Shown here piece after piece: positions 60,690 to 64,000 of a DNA stretch of 64,000 nucleotides. This stretch comes from an uncultured Bacteroidales bacterium (GTDB lineage Bacteria > Bacteroidota > Bacteroidia > Bacteroidales > F082), in NCBI GenBank assembly GCA_900317055.1, contig ONFF01000006.1:1-64000 (forward strand), given 5' to 3'. The translations under genes and the position numbers were made by a program. How positions within the stretch are numbered: position 1 is the first letter of the stretch; every line of letters begins with the position of its first letter. Below the pieces are notes generated by a model. It ran no database searches. It worked only from the letters and a program-made list of their open reading frames with translations, and had not been told where the DNA came from.

Positions 60690-61814
60690 TTAAAAGTATA
60701 TTGTTTCGATGATTTTTAGCGCATTGGCCTCATTATCATACAACTGTCTCATCTGCTCATCGCGTTCTTCGATGTCATCCTCGGTGAAGTCCTCTTCCAT
60801 CAGTCGCTTAATCTCAGCAATCATCTGCTCGGGCTCGTCGGCAACCACGCAAAGACTTTCCAATGATGTCCCTTTCACCATATCAGAATTAACCAAACAG
60901 AACCTTCCGTTGTATAGCGCATTCAACAATTTCAGTTTCAGTCCCGTAGGTTGATTGGTTACCAAAATGTTCACCTGCGCCTGTCGCAATAGGTCAATCA
61001 TCTCGGCATCATCGGGATTGGCCACCAAGGTCACATTAGAATAATTATCAGCCAGTTTTTTCAATTTGTCTGAAGGATTCAAGCCTGACACGATGCAATG
61101 TAAATCAAGCTCGGAGAAGACATTCTCTATCAACCATTTGGCTGCATCTTCATTCTCGCGAACCGAAAGATTGCCGTGATACAAGACATACTCTCCCCTT
61201 CCCGTCTCGGAGCACACTGAATCGGTGGCGCTGAAGCCAGGCACTAGCACGACATTCCTATACCGTTGGGCAAAGTAATCGCTGTCCTTCTGCGAGATGG
61301 CAAAAACACCTGTAGCTTTTTTCAGAACAGGTTCGTAGCGCCTTAGTTTCCAAGCTTCTATATGATAAAACAAACGCTTCCAACCGCATCGCTCCGTATC
61401 GCCCAGTCCGTTGTAATAGTCATGCTCGACATTGTGTGCTCGGACATAAATTTTCCTGTTTTTCAGACGCTTGTCAAGCAAAACAGCAGTCGTATGCAAG
61501 CCTTCACAAAGGATGGGATAATCGTCTTTCAACAAGTCTTGAACCAAAGCCTCCGAACGGCGCGAATTGACGATAAAAGGCGTAAGACTCAACTGTTTGA
61601 CAAAGGAAGTGTCGCGCTTGTAGTACTTCACCTCATGGCAACGCTTCAGGATCTCCTGTTCGCCGCGACCGTACTCAAAGCAATGAAGATGCACCTTCAC
61701 ACCCGCTTCCGAAAGTGCCTTCACACGATAGAACACATCGATGACCCCACCGTAGTTGGCGGGATAAGGCACATCAAAAGCAATGACATGTAGGTGATAA
61801 TCGGTATCATTCAT
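60690..61814 (-). CDS. Glycosyltransferase, GT4-like
   Basis: A 374-residue GT-B fold enzyme. The N-terminal domain has IAFDVPYPANYGGVIDVFYR; the C-terminal nucleotide-sugar domain has VLYHGNLSVRENEDAAKWLI, then SGLNPS and a Glu-rich region (about 300-345). It overlaps the following glycosyltransferase gene by 8 bp, so both probably work in one polysaccharide or glycan pathway. The substrate cannot be told. Confidence 0.82.
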   Translation of the reverse strand: MNDTDYHLHVIAFDVPYPANYGGVIDVFYRVKALSEAGVKVHLHCFEYGRGEQEILKRCHEVKYYKRDTSFVKQLSLTPFIVNSRRSEALVQDLLKDDYPILCEGLHTTAVLLDKRLKNRKIYVRAHNVEHDYYNGLGDTERCGWKRLFYHIEAWKLRRYEPVLKKATGVFAISQKDSDYFAQRYRNVVLVPGFSATDSVCSETGRGEYVLYHGNLSVRENEDAAKWLIENVFSELDLHCIVSGLNPSDKLKKLADNYSNVTLVANPDDAEMIDLLRQAQVNILVTNQPTGLKLKLLNALYNGRFCLVNSDMVKGTSLESLCVVADEPEQMIAEIKRLMEEDFTEDDIEERDEQMRQLYDNEANALKIIETIYF

Positions 61815-62922
61815 AATGTTTGTAGATTTCTAGCAGTTTTTGTTCCTCGTTCTCCCAACACAAATCCCGTGCCGCAACGGCCAAGTTTTGCTTCCATTGC
61901 GTTCTTCTCGTCTCATCTGACAGAGCCTCACGGATGGTGGCAGCAATGGTCGCGGGTTCATGGTTCTCGATAAACAAACCCAAGTCGTATTGTCGGATAA
62001 TCTTCTCAATTTCAGTCAAATGCGAAGCCACAATCGGCACACCCGCTTGGATGAAGTCGAAAAGCTTGTTGGGGAGGCTGAAACGATAGTTGAGGTTGGT
62101 GTTCTTGTCGAGGCAGAAGCCCAACTCTGCGAGTTGCGTGTAAGCCATCATCTGCTGGTAAGGCATCCTTGGAAAGAAACGCACACGGTCAGTAATCTTC
62201 AGGTCTTCAACCATTTGCTTCAACACTGGTAACACATCGCCGCCTCCAATAATCATTAGGAAGCAGTCGTCAAGCTGTGTCATGGCTTGTACCAATTCCT
62301 CTGCCCCACGCTGGATGTTGATGCCAGAGCCTTGCAGAATCAGCAGGTGCTTGTCGGTGGGCAAGCCCAATTCCGTTTTATCGCCTTTTGGTGGCAAAGC
62401 CTTTCGTGGAGGTATATTTCTGATGACATGGCACTTGACGCCGTATTTCTCACGGAACAGGTCGGCGATACTGTCGCAAACGGTAATCATCTCGCTCAAT
62501 TTTGCCACCACAAAGCCTTCTATCCATTTCCATACCTTTTGCACCTTGGGCCGATGGACCAGCTCGGGTGTTTCGGTGAAATACTCATGGCTGTCGAAAA
62601 CCATTTTACTTCCTTTCAGCATTGAGATGAAATAATTGGGCAGAATCGTATCCAAGTCATTGGACAGCAAAAGATTGGCACGATGGAAAAACAAGAATAG
62701 AAACAGGCGGATGTTATATTCGGCATAAAAAAGCGGGCCTTTTTCGAAAAGTAATTTCATACGATGCGAAGCGTAAGGGCGTTCATCCATGGGTGGGCTC
62801 TTACGCTGCTTCCTGCCGACCAAAAGCACTTCGTATCCAGCCTTTTGCAAAGCCAGGCACGACTTGTTGACCCTTTGGTCCGTGACCAAATCGTTAATCA
62901 CCGATACGATAGCGCGTTTCAT
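61807..62922 (-). CDS. Glycosyltransferase, GT4-like
   Basis: A 371-residue GT-B glycosyltransferase. AIVSVINDLVTDQRVNKSCL opens the acceptor domain, DSHEYFTETPEL lies in the centre, and the donor half holds LLILQGSGINIQRGAEELV, MPYQQMMAYTQLAELGFCLD and ANKLFDFIQAGVPIVAS-like (LPNKLFDFIQAGVPIVAS) with the Glu of the E-x7-E pair nearby. I start at 62922 (MKRAIVS); the TAccTTTG at 62928-62935 ends 5 bp before it. It is the first gene of the pair with 60690-61814. Confidence 0.85.
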   Translation of the reverse strand: MKRAIVSVINDLVTDQRVNKSCLALQKAGYEVLLVGRKQRKSPPMDERPYASHRMKLLFEKGPLFYAEYNIRLFLFLFFHRANLLLSNDLDTILPNYFISMLKGSKMVFDSHEYFTETPELVHRPKVQKVWKWIEGFVVAKLSEMITVCDSIADLFREKYGVKCHVIRNIPPRKALPPKGDKTELGLPTDKHLLILQGSGINIQRGAEELVQAMTQLDDCFLMIIGGGDVLPVLKQMVEDLKITDRVRFFPRMPYQQMMAYTQLAELGFCLDKNTNLNYRFSLPNKLFDFIQAGVPIVASHLTEIEKIIRQYDLGLFIENHEPATIAATIREALSDETRRTQWKQNLAVAARDLCWENEEQKLLEIYKHYE

Positions 62923-62927
62923 GGGGG

Positions 62928-62935
62928 CAAAGGTA
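62928..62935 (-). promoter_or_regulatory. -7 element of the glycosyltransferase pair
   Basis: TAccTTTG on the minus strand, 5 bp before the ATG at 62922, so the mRNA is expected to be (nearly) leaderless. Confidence 0.7.
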
Positions 62936-62977
62936 CGAAGTTTTCTGTTGAAACGCAGAAAACACCAAGGAATTGTG

Positions 62978-62985
62978 TATTTTTG
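62978..62985 (+). promoter_or_regulatory. -7 element of murB
   Basis: TAttTTTG, 5 bp before the ATG at 62991; divergent from 62928-62935 and equally close to its start codon. Confidence 0.7.
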
Positions 62986-62990
62986 CACCC

Positions 62991-64000
62991 ATGAAAACCA
63001 ATGTCAACCTCAAACCTTACAACAGCTTTGGCTTCGATGCTGTGGCGAAGCATTTCGCTGAAATCAACGAGATTCAAGAGCTTGAATCCTTGATTCGCTC
63101 CGATGTGTTCAAGCATGAGAAGTATCTGATTCTCAGCGGAGGCAACAATGTGCTCTTTCGGGATGATTTTTTCGATGGTGTTGTTGTATATATCAATTCA
63201 AAAGGCATTGAGATTCTTCATGAAGACGGTAATGAAGTCGTCGTCCGCGCGCAGGCTGGCGAGGACTGGCCTGACTTTGTGAGGTTCTGCGTCGGCAAAG
63301 GTTGGCATGGGGTGGAGAACCTGGCTCATATCCCTGGCAAAGTGGGGGCGGCACCCGTACAAAACATCGGCGCTTATGGCATGGAACTGAAAGACAATTT
63401 CCTGCGATGCGAAGCCATGGATTTGACCACAGGCGAGACCAAGGTTTTCACCAAAAAGGAATGCCGTTTCGGCTACCGTGAGAGCGTTTTCAAAAATGAG
63501 TTAAAAGGACAATACATCATCACTTCGGTGGACTTCCTATTGAAGAAGGACGCCCCACTCAACCTAGAATACGGCAACATCAAATCTTATTTGGAACAAA
63601 ACGGCATTGAACGACCAAGCTTGCAACAGCTCCACGATGCTATTTGTGCCATCCGCGATGCCAAACTTCCCGATGTGAAACAGATCGGTAGCGCAGGAAG
63701 TTTCTTCAAGAATCCTGTCATTGAAAGGGCGCTATTTGAGGCTTTGCAGAAAGATTCTCCAACGATGCCGCACTACGATGAACCTAATGGCAAGGTGAAA
63801 GTGCCAGCGGGATGGCTGATTGAGCATAGCGGCCCTTCGACCCTTCGATTGGCCTCAGGGACCGCAGGCTCAGGGACTGCTGGAGCCACAAGTTGGAAAG
63901 GCTGGCGTAATGAACATGTGGGAGTGTATGAGAAACAGGCGCTCGTGCTGGTGCATTACGGTGGCGGCACGGGCCAAGACATTGTGGAACTCGCCCACAG
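62991..64000 (+). CDS. murB: UDP-N-acetylenolpyruvoylglucosamine reductase MurB (cut by window end)
   Basis: The first 336 codons of murB, which reduces the enolpyruvyl group made by MurA to give UDP-MurNAc using NADPH and FAD. It reads MKTNVNLKPYNSFGFDAVAK, ILSGGNNVLF (FAD loop), then GKVGAAPVQNIGAYGMEL and GYRESVFKNEL, followed by VKQIGSAGSFFKNPV (catalytic Ser region). The frame is open to the window end. An insertion of about 20 residues (codons ~282-301, GPSTLRLASGTAGSGTAGAT) splits the normally contiguous GWLIE...GWKG block. It is encoded by a palindromic repeat at 63834-63893. The last visible part, QALVLVHYGGGTGQDIVELA, is family-typical. Confidence 0.93.
   Translation, partial: MKTNVNLKPYNSFGFDAVAKHFAEINEIQELESLIRSDVFKHEKYLILSGGNNVLFRDDFFDGVVVYINSKGIEILHEDGNEVVVRAQAGEDWPDFVRFCVGKGWHGVENLAHIPGKVGAAPVQNIGAYGMELKDNFLRCEAMDLTTGETKVFTKKECRFGYRESVFKNELKGQYIITSVDFLLKKDAPLNLEYGNIKSYLEQNGIERPSLQQLHDAICAIRDAKLPDVKQIGSAGSFFKNPVIERALFEALQKDSPTMPHYDEPNGKVKVPAGWLIEHSGPSTLRLASGTAGSGTAGATSWKGWRNEHVGVYEKQALVLVHYGGGTGQDIVELAH
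63834..63893. repeat. REP-like palindromic repeat inserted in murB
   Basis: Contains CCTTCGACCCTTCGATTGG and two copies of CTCAGGGAC, the kind of word set (CTTCGA..CTCAGGGAC) found in dispersed small palindromic repeats. It keeps the murB frame and adds about 20 codons. Confidence 0.65.

Overview
The window is most likely from an uncultured member of the Bacteroidales (Bacteroidota), possibly a gut or rumen lineage. Many genes are preceded by the Bacteroidota -7 element TAnnTTTG. Several secreted proteins end in type IX secretion (T9SS) C-terminal sorting domains. There are Fibrobacter-succinogenes-major-paralogue-like (FISUMP) lipoproteins, a C10 peptidase, a DUF4290 gene, DUF6266 genes, and a fused SecDF. 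No rRNA, tRNA or CRISPR was recognised.

Layout. (1) 1-2660: mostly gene-free, GC-rich and highly structured. Two copies of a ~320-bp repeat with covarying hairpins flank a GIY-YIG nuclease gene, followed by ~77-bp tandem repeats. (2) 2663-9060: a phage-derived or mobile accessory block. It holds an M15 endopeptidase and a secreted thermonuclease on the minus strand, three tandem DUF6266 paralogues, a holin-like membrane/coiled-coil protein and a lipoprotein with unimolecular-spanin topology. It ends with a structured non-coding segment, a candidate short RNA and a tyrosine recombinase. (3) 9441-9987: a ParE/RelE-type toxin-antitoxin pair. (4) 10022-32418: mainly core genes (UvrD/PcrA helicase, DUF4290, MurA, GrpE, DnaJ, a NatAB-like ABC exporter, SecDF, PurM, RF1, PyrF), interspersed with a C10 protease, a PorE-like OmpA protein and a YD-like T9SS cargo. 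(5) 32544-49581, nearly all minus strand: Omp28-like T9SS protein, IlvE, a three-gene operon (SARM1-like TIR membrane protein, BACON/PEGA barrel protein, secreted protein), a methyltransferase, a sialidase lipoprotein, an M28 peptidase, a dicarboxylate symporter and a cleaved-adhesin protein. (6) 49936-58497: HtpG, then an accessory zone with FISUMP lipoproteins, an orphan antitoxin with a truncated toxin, an unknown membrane protein and a DUF4143 ATPase behind a 33-bp-periodic operator-like array. (7) 58613-64000: two TPM-domain proteins, an FtsE-like ATPase, two glycosyltransferases and the start of murB.

How the genes fit together. SecDF and the Sec signal peptides feed the periplasm. The PorE-like protein probably anchors the T9SS that exports the sorting-domain proteins (C10 and M28 peptidases, Omp28-like, cleaved-adhesin and YD-like proteins). 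GrpE, DnaJ and HtpG form a chaperone set; MurA and MurB act in peptidoglycan precursor synthesis. The most novel material is the covarying structured repeat around the GIY-YIG gene, the DUF6266/lysis-like block, the TIR envelope operon and the regulatory arrays and leader duplications around the FISUMP genes. Functions are assigned from motifs read by eye; no database search was run.
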